NCBI GenBank assembly: GCA_030272585.1
Contig: BSYQ01000001.1
Coordinates: forward strand, 10,679,001 to 10,743,000
Reading direction: 5' to 3'
DNA from: Bryopsis sp. KO-2023
Lineage: Eukaryota; Chlorophyta; Ulvophyceae; Bryopsidales; Bryopsidaceae
DNA length: 64,000 bases
Positions 51,753-64,000 of the stretch are shown in pieces. Each line of letters opens with the position of its first letter. Positions within the stretch are counted from its first letter, which is position 1. The notes under the pieces were generated by a model that did no database searches, was not told where the DNA came from, and was given only the letters and a program-made list of their open reading frames with translations. The translations under genes were made by a program, and so were the position numbers.

Positions 51753-54048
51753 TCACAATGGCTGAATGTAGTCGTTGTTGGGGGGATGGCCACTTTTCTC
51801 AGCCGCAAGGAAGGGTTCAAATTCTTTGGAACCTCCGACCCGCCGCTCCACGAACTCAATACCCTCCAGTTTACTAGCCACAGCTGGCAACTTAGCTGGC
51901 AACTTGACCGTGGCCGCCACGGCTATCGCACAAAGGGTCAATACGGCGCAAACAAAGAACGGAGCACCAGGGAGGTACATTTTACCTTGTCTAAAGACAT
52001 AAAAGACCCCCCAGAACACAATCGGCCCGATACCCTTCGCAAAAGATTGAGCCCCTCCCAACGCGCCTTGAACCGCTCCTTGTTCCTCCTTTGAGACGTA
52101 GGACGCCTTGATGGCGGCGATGGAGGGAAGGACAACCGACACTGGGGCCCCAGCCACCACCGCCAAAAATGCCATCAGTTTCGTGGAACAAAACGCCAGC
52201 AGCACCATTTTCAAGAAATACATCGCCAGGCCCAGAATGACAAGTGTCTTGTTGGACATGCCCATAACCGACACAAGAGCCCACAAGCCGATGGATTGCA
52301 CGAACAGGGTTCCAACCCCGGCCAAACTCATCAGCAGAGCTTGATCTTTCGTCCCAAACCCAGCCACCTCCTATAATCAGCACACTTATGTTTGTACATG
52401 CAGTCTAGTGTCACACCACTAAGAAAGGTGGAATTTCTTTTCACTTCTGGTTCATTTTTCTGAGTTTGACTTGGAAATCAGGACACTGCCTCGAAAAACT
52501 GTTGGGAGGCAACAGAGAGAAGAACACTTAGGCAACATTTGCATTTCCACCAATTTTTTGTACCTGGAGATATTGAAATTCAACATCCATGACTTCTTCA
52601 AACAGCATGGAGAGAATGATCAGACACACTGCCAGTTTAAAAAAATACTTTGTTCTGAATAGGATTTGGAGTGACATCCAGAAATCCTTGGCTGCCCCCC
52701 CAATCCTACACCTGTATATCAAAACAATATGCCATGTAATATCAATCATCGACAGAGAAAACATTGCAACACCAGTTTGATGTCATACATTTCAAAACAA
52801 AAAGAACGCCCCCTCCTCAACTCCCCCCCTCCCCACCCAACCCCCCCCCCAAAAAAACGAAAATATAAGACATACTTGAAAAATTCCCACCTCAGTTTTG
52901 GTCCAACCCTGTTCACCGAGGATTTGAAAGCTGCCTGCCTGGTCTCTTGGGGCAATGATTCTGGAACGAAAAATAAAATCACCATGAGACTGGCAAAAAG
53001 AAAAGCCGCTGCTATTAGAGTGGCTACCATAGGGCTGGTCAACCACCCCAAAGTGGTGGGCATCGGTCCCAGGATTAGAGAAGTTCCAAAGGGGGTCAAT
53101 GCTATGCCAAACACGGTGGTTCTGTGGTTGGGGTCGATGACATCGCTGATATAGGCAAAAGTTAATAGGGGTGCTGCAAAGGATCCCCTCAAGATTTCTG
53201 CGGGGTAAAACCTGCGCGTGAAAAAAACCCAGAAAAGTCAAGAAATGATGGAGTGATGTTTGAGAATTTCATGAATGGAGCACGGCTGCCTACTCTTGCT
53301 GTAATTTTCTATTTGTTCTCTGGAGAATTGTGTTGAAAACAGATGTTTGAGTTGAGGGCACTTGCAGGACATCCAAGGAAAATGGGCTCTGACTCCATTT
53401 TCTTGCATGGGGAGCAAGCAAACATTCTCCCCATGCAAGAAATTACAATGCAACACAAAGTTGCAACCAAGGAGTTTCTTCTGCACTTGGTTCCACAATG
53501 AGGCGCAAGCGATCACTCACCACCATAATGGGAAATCGAACAGAAAATGGGCGACGAAAATAAATATGCAAGGAAACCCGATCAGCGTTCCGTAGATCAG
53601 GAAGGGCTTCCTTCCGTAGTAATCGCTCCAGCGACACAACAAAGGCGTCAACAAGGTTCCCAATACGGCGGAGCATACAAAGGACGTCAAGGCGTTCCGC
53701 GCGAGTATATCGTCGTGAGCGCGCTTACACTCTTCCGGAGGCTCCGTCCCCGGCTCCAAGCCCGTGCATCGAATCGCTCCCACAGAATGCCTCCCAGCGA
53801 AGTAGTTCGTTAAGGCTGTGGGGATATGTGGAATCAGCACGCACGCACCTACGGGCGAGAATTCGTTTTTGGTGTCAACTTTTCGACGAAATATGTAAGT
53901 ACTACTGACACGGGGAGTCGAGTCCTTCGACGCACCTACCCAAGGAAAAGAGGAACTGGGAAAGAAAGATGAAGTGAACTTTTGCTTGCCAGACTTCCCT
54001 CAGGGCCTGAAGGTACCCGTTATTGGAGCGGAGGGCTGTTGGATTCAT
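51753..54048 (-). CDS. Major facilitator superfamily transporter (tetracycline-resistance/HIAT1-like)
   Basis: Five exons read 54048-53940, 53848-53521, 53211-52876, 52711-52564 and 52370-51753. Phases join at every GT-AG junction and the total is exactly 513 codons (512 residues). Exon 1 is short (37 codons), starting MNPTALRSNNGYLQALREVW. Hydrophobic segments typical of twelve-helix carriers follow. The loop 2-3 signature SDYYGRKPFLIYG is present, and the helix 5 stretch contains FGTSLILGPMP. A long soluble loop with SLPQETRQAAF marks the midpoint. The substrate is unknown. Family members are proton-coupled or facilitative carriers of the plasma membrane or endomembranes. Confidence 0.92.
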
Positions 54049-55857
54049 TGCTTGTCCCAGACTCTCGAATCGAAGTCTGGCCTCTGTTTAGAAACGCTCG
54101 ACCTCTGTGCGAATGCATGTTGATTTTGGTGGTTCGGAGACAAAATGGTTTGATTTGGGGCGACTGCAGTTCACTGTGGCTGTAGATCGACTTCGGCCTC
54201 GCCAGGGCTTTGGACTTTGGACCAGGGCTCTTCCGCTGCTTGTTGTTGATATTCCCTTTTTCAAACTTTCTTTCGTTGATGTTTTTTTTTTCCGTGATGG
54301 CTGTGGAATCTTAGAGCACTGGGAAGGAGAGGACATGATGTTACAATGATAATGCCACCAAGGCCAGTATGTAGTCCCAGCACTTGGTATTGCCCACGTG
54401 CATGCGCACAACATCTTTCGCCAATCGCAAGTCAATTTGCCGAACCCCTAGTGAACTCTCATTTCCATCCTCATTTGCCAACCCCAAACTCTTACAATGG
54501 AGATAAAATCTTGGGGAGGGAATCTCGACGAAAATCGTTGGGTGAGAAATGGATGCCTTCTTCTGATGAAATGAAATACTTTCAACCCTCTGTTCCAAGG
54601 CAACAATTCCTTTTGATCGGTTTTGTCAATATATTCCTTTTGTTGTATAGGAAACAGGGCCATTTGCAAAGCTGTACCCACAACGAAAGGACAGAAAAGA
54701 GAATTTGGCACAGACCCCTGCAGAGGCACAGTAACAACATAAAGACATCTCCAACTTGTCACTTTTTGTAACTCTCTGGGACTGACAGGGAAACAAGAGG
54801 AAAAAGGAATTGGATCCTTCGTTTTCTTGCTCTTGTTGTTGTTGTTCATGGAAATCACTCCAGTCACAGCAGCTTGCTATGTGAAATCTGGCTTGCACTG
54901 TGTTGTCTCCTGGGGAAAACGAGTTACAAAGATCAATGTTCAACAATTGCACGCTTTCACGCACACAAGCTTTTCATTCTGGTTGATCCCACAATTTGTC
55001 TTCACTTTTCATAACTGAAGTCGGGCCTTACAGCACTTGAAAGAGTAGGCTATGCTCCATCAACCCATCTTAGGAAAACCACACAATTTCTTCCCGAGAA
55101 GAAATCACAACAAAGCTCAACACAAGTCGGAAATTTGGACAGAAAAATGATGCAACGTGAACCCTTTTCTGCAAATACTTAATGTATTTCTGCAGTATAC
55201 ATACAGTACTTCCGGCCGAAAATGGAGGTGCAACACAGTTTGTTTGGATACTTGAGGGAATGTGTGGGGTAGGTGGTGTGAAAAAAGTTTGGTTCCCTTT
55301 AATTCAGTGCAGCGAGGTATTTTCACAATGGTGTTGAAAACACTTCGCTTCCCTGAAATTTCATATGAACAGCTCACCGAAAAGTTTTACAACAAGAAAA
55401 GACCAAGAGTCCCTCCTCTCCATCAACACGTTTTCCCTTCCCATGACAAATCCTTCCATGACTTACTATAAAATCTCCCTTCCCTCAACATCACCGTTTT
55501 TATCCATTCGATTTTTGGACAACTCATTCATCATGTCGCATAGGTCCCATGTAATTCCTATTACTGACGATAAAACCTTCTGAAACCCACCCATCAAAGT
55601 CTTTCAAATCAACCTGGTTCTACCTCATACCTCGTACAAGATGGAAATCCACCAGTTCCATATTTTCATTTCTATCTCGATATTCAACAGTGGGAAAAAA
55701 GAATACAACGCACAGGGCTGAGTGCAGAACTTCCAAATCACATTTCACGACCCCCCCAAAAAATCATCAACATTCAAAAATCCGTAACATAGCTTTTTTC
55801 AACCCAACTTATGTTCTTCCAAATGGTACTGTTATTTTTCGGACAATGCAGGAGATT
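54049..55857. other. Intergenic region, no gene seen
   Basis: The left part should hold the transporter promoter. The right part should hold the 3' untranslated region of the small membrane protein gene. ORFs here are short, on both strands, and without recognisable motifs. Confidence 0.5.
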
Positions 55858-56815
55858 TCAACCTCTGTTGTCAGACAAGGCCGCCATTTCTATGCTCCTC
55901 AATTCTACCAGCCCTAATCGAAACGGTGATATGGGCAATCTCCCCGAGAAATAGCATGCACTAATGACAGTAATCACGGAGGTAGTGCCAAGAAGTACCA
56001 TTGCCATTCCGAAACCGGGAGCAAAATTAGCTTTGCATCCACAGTTCTCGTCGGGTTTATATTTCATTAACGCCAGGCCAGGACGGTAGCAGCAGCAGAT
56101 GCATGAACTGTCAAATCACCCCCCAAAAAACTCATGTATATATGGGAATCTACATCTATAAGTTGTTCGAGCAGCTGAAAATTGGACCACATGAAAACAC
56201 AGACAATATCTGAATTTGGAAATGAGTTGACAAAAATGGCGCCATCTAACCAACACTTTGAACAGTACTCAACTAATGCAAGCATATCCAGAAACAAAGT
56301 CCACAATATCTCCCCCCCCACCCACCGTTTGTCAAAAAACAAAGAAATAAGAAGACAAAAGGATGACTAAAATTCAGTGACCTCAAGTGTTCGTAAACAG
56401 ATGGATGGTCAAAAGCAGTTGGAAAAAAACTTCATTTTTTCCCTCCCAAACTCCCAACCCCATTCTCAGCTTATATATATAATTCTTGTTCGACCAAGGA
56501 CAGCAGCAAAAGAAAAAAACACAGTCCTGGCCGAGTGACACTACATTTCTCTTACTACAGCATTATTTGGTAAATTCGGTACATGACGTCTTTTTCGCAA
56601 CACAGCGAATTTCGGAAAAAAACAGAAAAAAACAAACCCGACCCAACGCCCCCTCCTTCCTTCACTTTCACCGCACGCTCAAAAGTATCGCATACGTACT
56701 TGCACTCTCCTTCAAGCTCCCCACATCTTTCGTCGTCAGGTTGCTGTCGTAATTGCGCGCTACAGATCCAAACCAATGTGCATAAGACAACGCAGTAAAA
56801 CACGGAAGGCTGCAT
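55858..56815 (-). CDS. Small Cys-rich single-pass membrane protein, not recognised
   Basis: Two exons are proposed, 56815-56700 and 56107-55858, joined at a strong GTACGT donor and a TTTGACAG acceptor. The frame closes at exactly 122 codons (121 residues). The protein has a signal peptide (MQPSVFYCVVLCTLVWICSA) and a short ectodomain with a C-x2-C-x-C-C-C cluster spanning the splice junction (CNSCICCCY). A second Cys pair (CGCK) follows, then a membrane segment (GMAMVLLGTTSVITVISAC) and a tail of about 35 residues. I do not recognise the family. The intron of 592 bp could hide another exon. It is divergent from the RELCH-like gene. Confidence 0.6.
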
Positions 56816-57474
56816 GTTTGTTTTTTTCCCTCCTAGGACGACGAGCGGTGTTTCGGAGCAGCGTTCCTCATATCTTCTTGGGAGTGAATGGAATGCCGAA
56901 TAAAAATAGAAGAATCATCCCAAATTAATGCATGGTCTGATTCGAACGCAAAAACTTCAGAGGACATAAAAACCGAGTGCCTTTTTTTTTTCCCTATCGC
57001 GATTCCGAGCTCTTTTCAAGCACCGAGAAAGACAAATTCACCGATGTACAAAAAAACAACGCCCATCCATTGACGACTTTGACGTCTTGAATTGATGATG
57101 ATGACGGCACGATTTCCGAAATCGTGATTCCGAATGACTAACCCACTTCCACGAAAAACGTCAGTACTTTCCTTTCCTTGGAGGTCGTTCGTTCACTTCG
57201 TGGGAGGAGCCCGAATTCCCCTCCGCGTCCTTGATCATTCCTTTTCACGCGCGTTGCAGTGGGGGAAACAGCACGGGCCTCACTCTTTTTTTTTCCAAAA
57301 CCGATCTTTTGTGTTAGCCTTCGTTCTTCCCTGCGCCAGCGCACCGTCATTGATCTCACAGAACTTAGGCAAGCAGGGCGTGGTGCTGGCGTGGTGTTTT
57401 GAAGAATCCGACGCCCGTTGAGCGTTTCATAGTACTTAACGCAGGCATCCTTATTGCTTCTGGACTCTGGCAAG
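56816..57474. promoter_or_regulatory. Likely divergent promoter region, about 660 bp
   Basis: It lies between the start of the minus-strand membrane-protein gene and the start of the plus-strand RELCH-like gene, so both 5' untranslated regions and promoters must be here. No TATA box is obvious. A near-palindrome, CACGATTTCCGAAATCGTG, lies at about 57108-57126. Confidence 0.5.
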
Positions 57475-60400
57475 ATGACGGAGCCTGGAGAGGCTTCGAC
57501 GACTCCATCAGAACTCGACCTCGAATCGAGAACAGACTCGGGGGTCCAGTCGGGAATGCATATCGAACAGGCAAGAAATACTTCGCACCCCACCTCCACC
57601 CCCAAAGTAAAATTTCATGAAAATTTGACGCAGGAAAAATTATCTACAGCAAAGGAATGAAAGGAATCACATAAAAATATATAAAATCGCATTGTAGTTC
57701 TGGTTTTTCTGCAGAAAATAATCCTGACACCAGTTTTTTTCGAATCTATTTTAGGGATGAAATCATATTTCCATATGTGCTACATGTCTTAAAAATTTGC
57801 CAATCACTGCTTCTAAGATATAAAAATAGATATGGACAAAAAGTGAAATTGAATTCATGATGTTTGTGGAATAACCTCAGGTCGGGCAATTCTTGCTGTC
57901 CAAAAATTTGCATTTGACTGCATTGGAGTTGCTGGTGGAGAGTGAAGAAATTGGTTTAGGCCACGAAGTGTGCCTTTTGAGGGTGAGAGGAATGGACTTT
58001 GTGAATTATTAGTCATCTATTTATTTAAAAAAAACATGTTGAAATTAGAAAGAAAAACCTTAGTTGAGTTTCAGACGAGGTCGCTTGTAACCCAATCTGC
58101 CAAGAGTTGCGAAAAGTGGTGAAAAGGGGGCAAAAAATTAAAATAAGGCTTTTCTCTAGTAAGGGTCAGTAAAATTTTCTCTGTTATGTATTCTTTTTGT
58201 GGAACATTGAGAAAATTTTGGATTATTATCTGATTAACTGCATGGCATGTTCAACATCTATCCAAAAATTTGATATTTCGTATGCTATGATTTCTTTCAA
58301 GTTGTAAATCCTGGGCAACATTGAAATGCTTGAGAATCTTTGATTGATTCTCTATTTTTGCATTTTTTTTGTTTTTGTAAAGAGAGCAACTGACAAGGAA
58401 TTTGACCCTGATTTTTTAATCCATCCAGGATTTCTTTCACGACAAGAACAAATTCAACCCTGAAAAATTAGCTCAATTTCAAGGAGAGGACGGTGAGCTT
58501 GCATGAAATTCCCTCAGTTTCATTGTCTTCCTTGTAATTTGAAACTTGTATTGATGTTGCACCAATTGCAAAAATTCGTAAACGGAATCTGAAGGCTGGG
58601 GGCCTCATATTGTCTGGCACTGTGCTAATGAGCGATATGTGCAATTTCTCATTGCTGTTGTTTGTCATTTTTTGGACTAATTTTTGGATAGATATACGCA
58701 TATATATCTACATATATATATTTATTTCGAGTCAGACGGGAGGTGTGAGGCAACACACAAGCCTGCATGAAAATATGCTGATGACTATGTGAGTGTGTGG
58801 CTGATGCAATCGCTGAGAGTTTTTGTTTAGAATTGTTTTACAGTGCTGAGTGCACAAGCCTTGGCAAAAGAGAGAGAAGAGAAGCTGGGACTGGCGGAGT
58901 ATGATTTGAGGCTGGCCCAAGAAGACATCAAGGATCTGAAGGTAACTCCTCTCGTTAAACCCTGCATGGGCAATTTCTGGAAAAAGCCAGATTGGCATAC
59001 TCTTTTTTTTCCTTGAATTTTTTGTTTTTTTGTTTTTTATAAACAATTATAAAAATTGCTTTTGGCACAGAAAAGAAAAGCACCCAGATTTCGTGTGTTG
59101 TTTTATATTTCAAAAAAGGGTTCCTTCAAGGCTTCGATATGTTGAAAACCAGAATTGCGGAAATCCAAATGGTGTGCACCATATTGAATCACATTGGTTG
59201 AATCGTTTCAATGCAGGAGAGATTGGAGAGGGCAGCGGTCCAGGCCTCGGCTTCCCCCGTTGCTCAGCCAGACATAGAGCCGGCTGGATTGGATAACGAT
59301 CGTGACACATCCACCACTAATTTTCCTGGACCTTCCCCAAGGTGAAAACGAAATTTCATGAAAGGGTGTCGAGAAAATCAGCTGGTTCTTTCCAATAGTT
59401 GCCACCAGTCAGTAGCAAGGTCATATTCTCTTATGGCTCCTTTCACGGCTAAGTGTGTTGTGGAAAATCCATCAGATTTGTTTTAGTTAATTATGAAACC
59501 TCTTTCAGCAGTTGTGCATGGGCTGTTGTGATTTTCGGATCCTTATTTTCTTGGTGGCGCCTTTGTTTATTCTTTCAATTTCGCTTTTAATTCCGAAAAC
59601 GCTTCCAAACGTTGAATTGTTTTTTTTGTTTTTCATTCTTTTTTCCAGGGAGCTACAGTACATGAATGGAGGGGTGCTAGCTCATCTTCTACACCATGGT
59701 TATCGAGTGACAGCCATGACATTGCAAGAGGAAGCCCAGGGGCAAATCGACTCTTCTTCCGTTAGTGGTAAAATTGGCATTACACAAATTATCTGTGGGT
59801 GTGCAGAGGGTATCTTTGAACTAATGAATAATCGGGGGTTCAATCAAAATTGAGACTTCATCATTTTTTTTGCCCCTTTCTTTTTTTGAAACCGATGGAT
59901 TGCTTGTAGAAATACGATTCAACACACGAAAAAAAATATCCTTCTAGGCTGCAGTCTCTCAAAGTAAATTTTCCGTGAAAGCGTTTTAGTTGGTTTTGGA
60001 ATGTAAAGAATTTGATCGACTATCCACAGGATAATTGAAATTTGAACCTTGACCAACGAACATATTTATTTCTGTAAAATATGAAACATTTTTTGAGGTG
60101 GTAGTAATAATAATCCATGATGTGACTGTTGGTAGGTAAATCGGATGTAGGTGGTTTGCCCTTGTGGAAACATTACCGATCTTCCCTCATGGAGAAAAAG
60201 GCAAAGGAAGTTGCAGAGGTAATTGATCAACTGTGATTTTTTTGCCCCAACTTTTATTTTTGGTTCGTTTTATCTGTGTTGGTTTGACTTTGTGGCATGT
60301 TCCGTTTGTTTAATTTTTTTAAAGAAAGGAAACTGATGTGTGTGTGTTTGATTTTTTTTTCTTTTTGGATGCGATGTTAGGCTGCCTTGAAGGAGCAAGC

Positions 60401-63400
60401 AGAACAGTTTGAACGACTGAACGATTTCCAGAGAAGGTATCGAGCCATGCAGGCGAGTGATTCTGGTCGGAAATATCAGTCTTTGTTTTCCTTTTTCCTT
60501 TCTATAAACTGATGCCGGTGTCGAAAAAAAAAGGGGAGGGGGAGGAGGGAAATCCTTCTTCATCCACTGTTTTTTTTTTGGCGATAAGTGGGATGGCGCT
60601 GTAAGTTATGGTGCACCCAAATCCATCAGTGATTTTCTCAGCTGAGTGTTTCTCTGTTAAAAACGAGAACTTTCGCTCATACCTGTGGGTAGCCCTGCTT
60701 TCCATATTGCCCTTTTACCTGCAGCCAGTTTTTTCAATTTTTGATTCCAGAGAAAACTGGTCTCCCTCTGAAAGCTGTTGTATTAAGCTGCATCCGGATC
60801 GATTTTTTTTCATTTATAGGAAAAATTTGAGGCGACATACAGAGAGAACCAGATGCTCCGATCGGATTTGCAAGTTCTGGAAGAAAAGCTGGAGGCGAAA
60901 ATATCCGAAAGGAAGGTCGACACCCCACCTGTCGTCCCCCCTGCAATAAAAGAAGCGCCTACCCGGAATGAAACCTCTCCTGATGATCGAGTCCCTCCAG
61001 TGAGAAAAAATTTCGAAGAAAACTGGAGGAATATTGACCTTCTGTTTCACAATTTATGTTGAATTTTTTTTCACTCTCTGCGTGTGTGTGTGTGCTGTTT
61101 TTTTAATTTTTTTCATGTAAATTTTTCAGGGGACCCCTGACACTTCTGATATTCGGACGCCTCCCACAGTGGATGATGGTTTCGGAGTTTTTGGCGCAGA
61201 GGCGGCTTTACGCGTGGTTTCATCAGCTTTGCCAAAAGTGGTCCCTAATGTATTGATCAACAAGAGAGAAGGTAGGTGGAAAAACAGAAAAAAGCAGCAG
61301 CAAATAAAACTGGAAATCCCATCGCCCCCCCCCCCCCCCCCCAAAAAAAAAAAGAGAGAGAGAGAGAGAAAAAATGTTCAATGCACAACAAAAATAACTC
61401 TTCAAGTGGGATTTCTCCATCCGTCAGAGTTCACTTTGCTTGATCATTCCCCCCCTTTTTCGAGTTTCCCTTTTTCTGGGGAAAAAAAACTTCAAGATTT
61501 TGTCGATTGCTGTTGTATGGATTAGTTTTCGTGTTTGGTGTGGAGTGACTGACAGAAGATTGGAAATGTGGATAATGGTTTGCAGAGCTGGTGCCTGTTA
61601 TCATCGCTTTAGTGCAGGAGCATCCAGTATCGTCGGAGCGAGACAAACTGTGCAATTTGCTTTTTAATTTGGTCAAACGCCCAAACAAGGGACAGAGGCA
61701 GGTCAGTCAAATGTTCCTCGATCCCCACCAATGTCTGACATTCTTCAGAAAAAAAAAGAACACTATGTTTTTCTGATGTTCTCATATGTATCCCTTCCAC
61801 TAATTAGCTGGTGAAGTGGATATTATAAAAAAAGTGACCTGGACTGAGCTTCATGTTTGACATTCAATTCATGTTTGACATTTGGTGTTTGGATTGGAAA
61901 GGTCATAGCGGGAGGGTGCGTTGTTTTGGCAAAGGCCGTCGGTGCCAGAAGAACCGCTGAAGAGCTTTTGCCACAATGCTGGGAACAAGTCAGCCACAAG
62001 GTATCCTTCTTTGGACAAAAATGATATGAACTTTTTCGTTGCGCTGCATGTCTGGCTGTTGGATGGGGTGTTGGTCGATTTCCTGTGAGTGTGAAGGATC
62101 CACTGTAGAATCGATGTTAAATATCTCTGTGATTTCGTATTGTAACCTTGACGTTGTGCACGCTGAGCCCAGCCATCCATTTGCAATGGAAATGGTGACC
62201 CTGTTATGGCCTTGCTTTTCCCTGTCATGTTTTTCAGGATTTTTGTTTCAATTTTTTCAGATTCTTACGTGAGTGTTGTCCCTCTGTAACACCCCAGCAA
62301 ACCTGCCCACTTTTTCTGACAGATTTGCTTTGTGGATTTTTTGGTCAGTACCCAGAGCGACGAACCCTTGTGGCGGAGGTGATGGGCCTCCTAGTGGACC
62401 ACATTGCTGAAGATATGCGTTGTTCGCTCGTGGTGTCAATTCTGGAGCAACTGTGTGGCGCTGGAGAGTTGGAAGTCAGACAGGCGGCATTAACCAGTCT
62501 CACCAGAGTGCTGGACCTGATGTCTGGCCTGGAAAAATATCGAGTGGTGAGTGGGATTTAAACCACACTTTTTCGGGGAAAAAAGTGAAAGAACCGATGG
62601 CATGATTGCGCTCTTGTCTGGGTTTGATTTCTGGATATATCCATGGATGAGTTTCTGATGCAGAAAATTTTGAAAATTCTGTTGCAGTTCGAGAACCTAA
62701 TGATAAATTTAGCAACGGATCCATCCGAGGCGATTTCCGGAGCTGCAATGAAAAACATGCTACCGGCGATGCTCAATTGGATCTGGGATTCAGACAAGCT
62801 GTACAGTGAATTAATGCCCAATATCTTGCAAAGGCTGCTGACTGCATTGACGGAGAGCCCCTTCAGCGTGGGAACAGACCACACATTGATCGTTAGGGGG
62901 GAGGCCGAATTGCACACCCCGAAAGAAGCTCAACAGAGAAAGGTGAGGTTTTTTTTTTCGTTTCGGGTTGAAACATGAAGGGGGCCCCTCTTGCTCTTTG
63001 TCGATATTTTGAATGCTTCTGTTGTTTCCTTCATTGTGGGGTTTTTGCTGTGGTTGGAAACAGATGCTTGCGTTGATTTATCTCTACTGTAAGCTGCTGC
63101 CTGTGCTTCGGACAATGGCACTGAAAGGGAGGCCAGACTGGGCGGTAGCAGACGGTGTGGAATCCAGAGCAATCGCAGAAGGGCCAGGTCGGTTGGATCC
63201 CTTCTATTACTCAACTTGTTTTTGACACCAAACAAAGTTTCGATAAAAGTCGACATTCAAAAAAAAATGAAAATCCCAGGAGCATGGGAAACCTTCATTG
63301 ATTGTGTATACTCGACTGGGGAACCATCTGTAAGAAAGTTTCTTGAAGTTTTTAATGCTTGTTTTTAACATCGATGAATTGGATTGGTTAAAAAGGGGAT

Positions 63401-64000
63401 CATTGCAGCAATGGTTCAATATCGAGTGCACATAATGACAACCACCTTCCGAACAAAACGAGGCCCAACGGGACCAATCCGTTTATCAGGTCCCCTTCGA
63501 CCCCACCCAGCTCCTCACCTGAAAATAGGGCCGATACCAATCCATTTCATGCTAGCGAAGGTAATGCTTGTTTTTTTTTTGAAAGAGAAAAAGAGTATCA
63601 TGTGCTCATTGCTGAACTTGAGCGAACCCCCCTAGATTCTGAACAATCAGCATTCATGATGTATTTTCTGACCCTGTTATAGGTGGCCCCATGAGGACAG
63701 AGTCCAACTTGGTAAGTTGCAATATGCTGTTTCTGAAATGATTGGTTCAATCATGAGATTGAGGTTTTCGAAACTTGAAAAAGCAAGCAGCTGTGCGCTG
63801 GTTACACAAAAAAGAGTGAAGAAAGAGTGAGATTGATGTGACCTTTCAGACCTCCCACAGTCGAACCTCGTCGGTATTGAGACTGGACACCAGCCCTTTT
63901 GTTGATCCACTCAGTGCATTGACCGAACCAGAGGCAGAGCCTGAGCCAGCAAATCCATCCCCCCACACCCCAGTAGAAAATAACACACCACAGCCAGCCC
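57475..64000 (+). CDS. RELCH: RELCH-like protein (LisH, coiled coil, HEAT repeats), 3' end beyond window
   Basis: Met at 57475 starts an acidic N-terminus. Exons whose phases join are 57475-57570 (or -57606), 57881-57982, 58429-58492, 58844-58941, 59217-59341, 59649-59767, 60136-60218, 60381-60452, 60820-60999, 61130-61271, 61586-61701, 61902-62000, 62349-62546, 62688-62942, 63064-63187 and 63280-63329, giving about 641 residues. The next exons (near 63396-63560, 63690-63713 and 63850 onward) are Ser/Pro/Asn-rich and their phases are unresolved. Exon 2 (VGQFLLSKNLHLTALELL) and exon 6 (LAHLLHHGYRVTAMTLQEEA) are LisH-like. Exons 7-9 form a coiled coil. Exons 10-15 are HEAT repeats (PVIIALVQEHPV, LLPQCWEQVSHKYPERR). 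Human RELCH binds Rab11 and OSBP and moves cholesterol between recycling endosomes and trans-Golgi; a similar trafficking role is inferred. Confidence 0.88.

Noticed and set aside
1-64000. CRISPR array, bacterial operon or prophage
   Set aside because: No spaced direct repeats of the right kind and no ribosome-binding-site-led gene clusters; the window is eukaryotic with spliced genes.

Overview
This is a eukaryotic nuclear window. Its genes are split by GT-AG introns (a few look GC-AG) with T-rich 3' ends, long non-coding gaps and mononucleotide runs. The left 23.5 kb is retrotransposon. Heavily nested Ty3/gypsy elements, one with a chromodomain integrase, together with GCP2- and RELCH-type genes and a bacterial-style alpha-2-macroglobulin suggest the green lineage, perhaps a large-genome streptophyte alga such as Chara. 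That assignment is inference from recalled families and was not tested by any search.

Retrotransposon nest (1 to about 23.5 kb). Four Ty3/gypsy elements are stacked. Element D (+) is an old chromovirus; only its integrase-chromodomain end (22045-23355) and the start of its 3' LTR are seen here. Element A (-) sits inside the zinc-binding region of D's integrase; its LTR and primer-binding site are at 21803-22044, and its gag and pol run leftwards. Element B (-, 7256-20209, 12.95 kb) lies inside A's gag, has LTRs that look identical, is flanked by a 6-bp target duplication and keeps four long ORFs. Element C (+, window start to 3861) interrupts A's RNase H; it is related to B but its integrase is decayed.

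B is the most unusual element. It carries an extra ORF with eleven 30-residue acidic repeats upstream of gag. Its integrase ORF has an extension of about 700 residues that opens with a signal-peptide-like segment and ends in a Cys-rich domain I do not recognise.

Gene region (25-64 kb). A gene of about 33 exons (25002-40993, +) encodes a secreted alpha-2-macroglobulin-family protein with a C-terminal EGF-like module and no thioester motif. A non-coding stretch follows that holds a hAT-type element with 8-bp target duplications (42021-43563) and a second small hAT-like MITE nested inside it. Three minus-strand genes come next: gamma-tubulin complex protein 2 (five exons, reading frame closes exactly), a five-exon major-facilitator transporter of 512 residues, and a two-exon small Cys-rich membrane protein of 121 residues. 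The last gene, on the plus strand, is a RELCH-like LisH/coiled-coil/HEAT protein that runs off the right edge. It is divergent from the small membrane-protein gene across about 660 bp. The resident genes are ordinary housekeeping types with no evident pathway in common.
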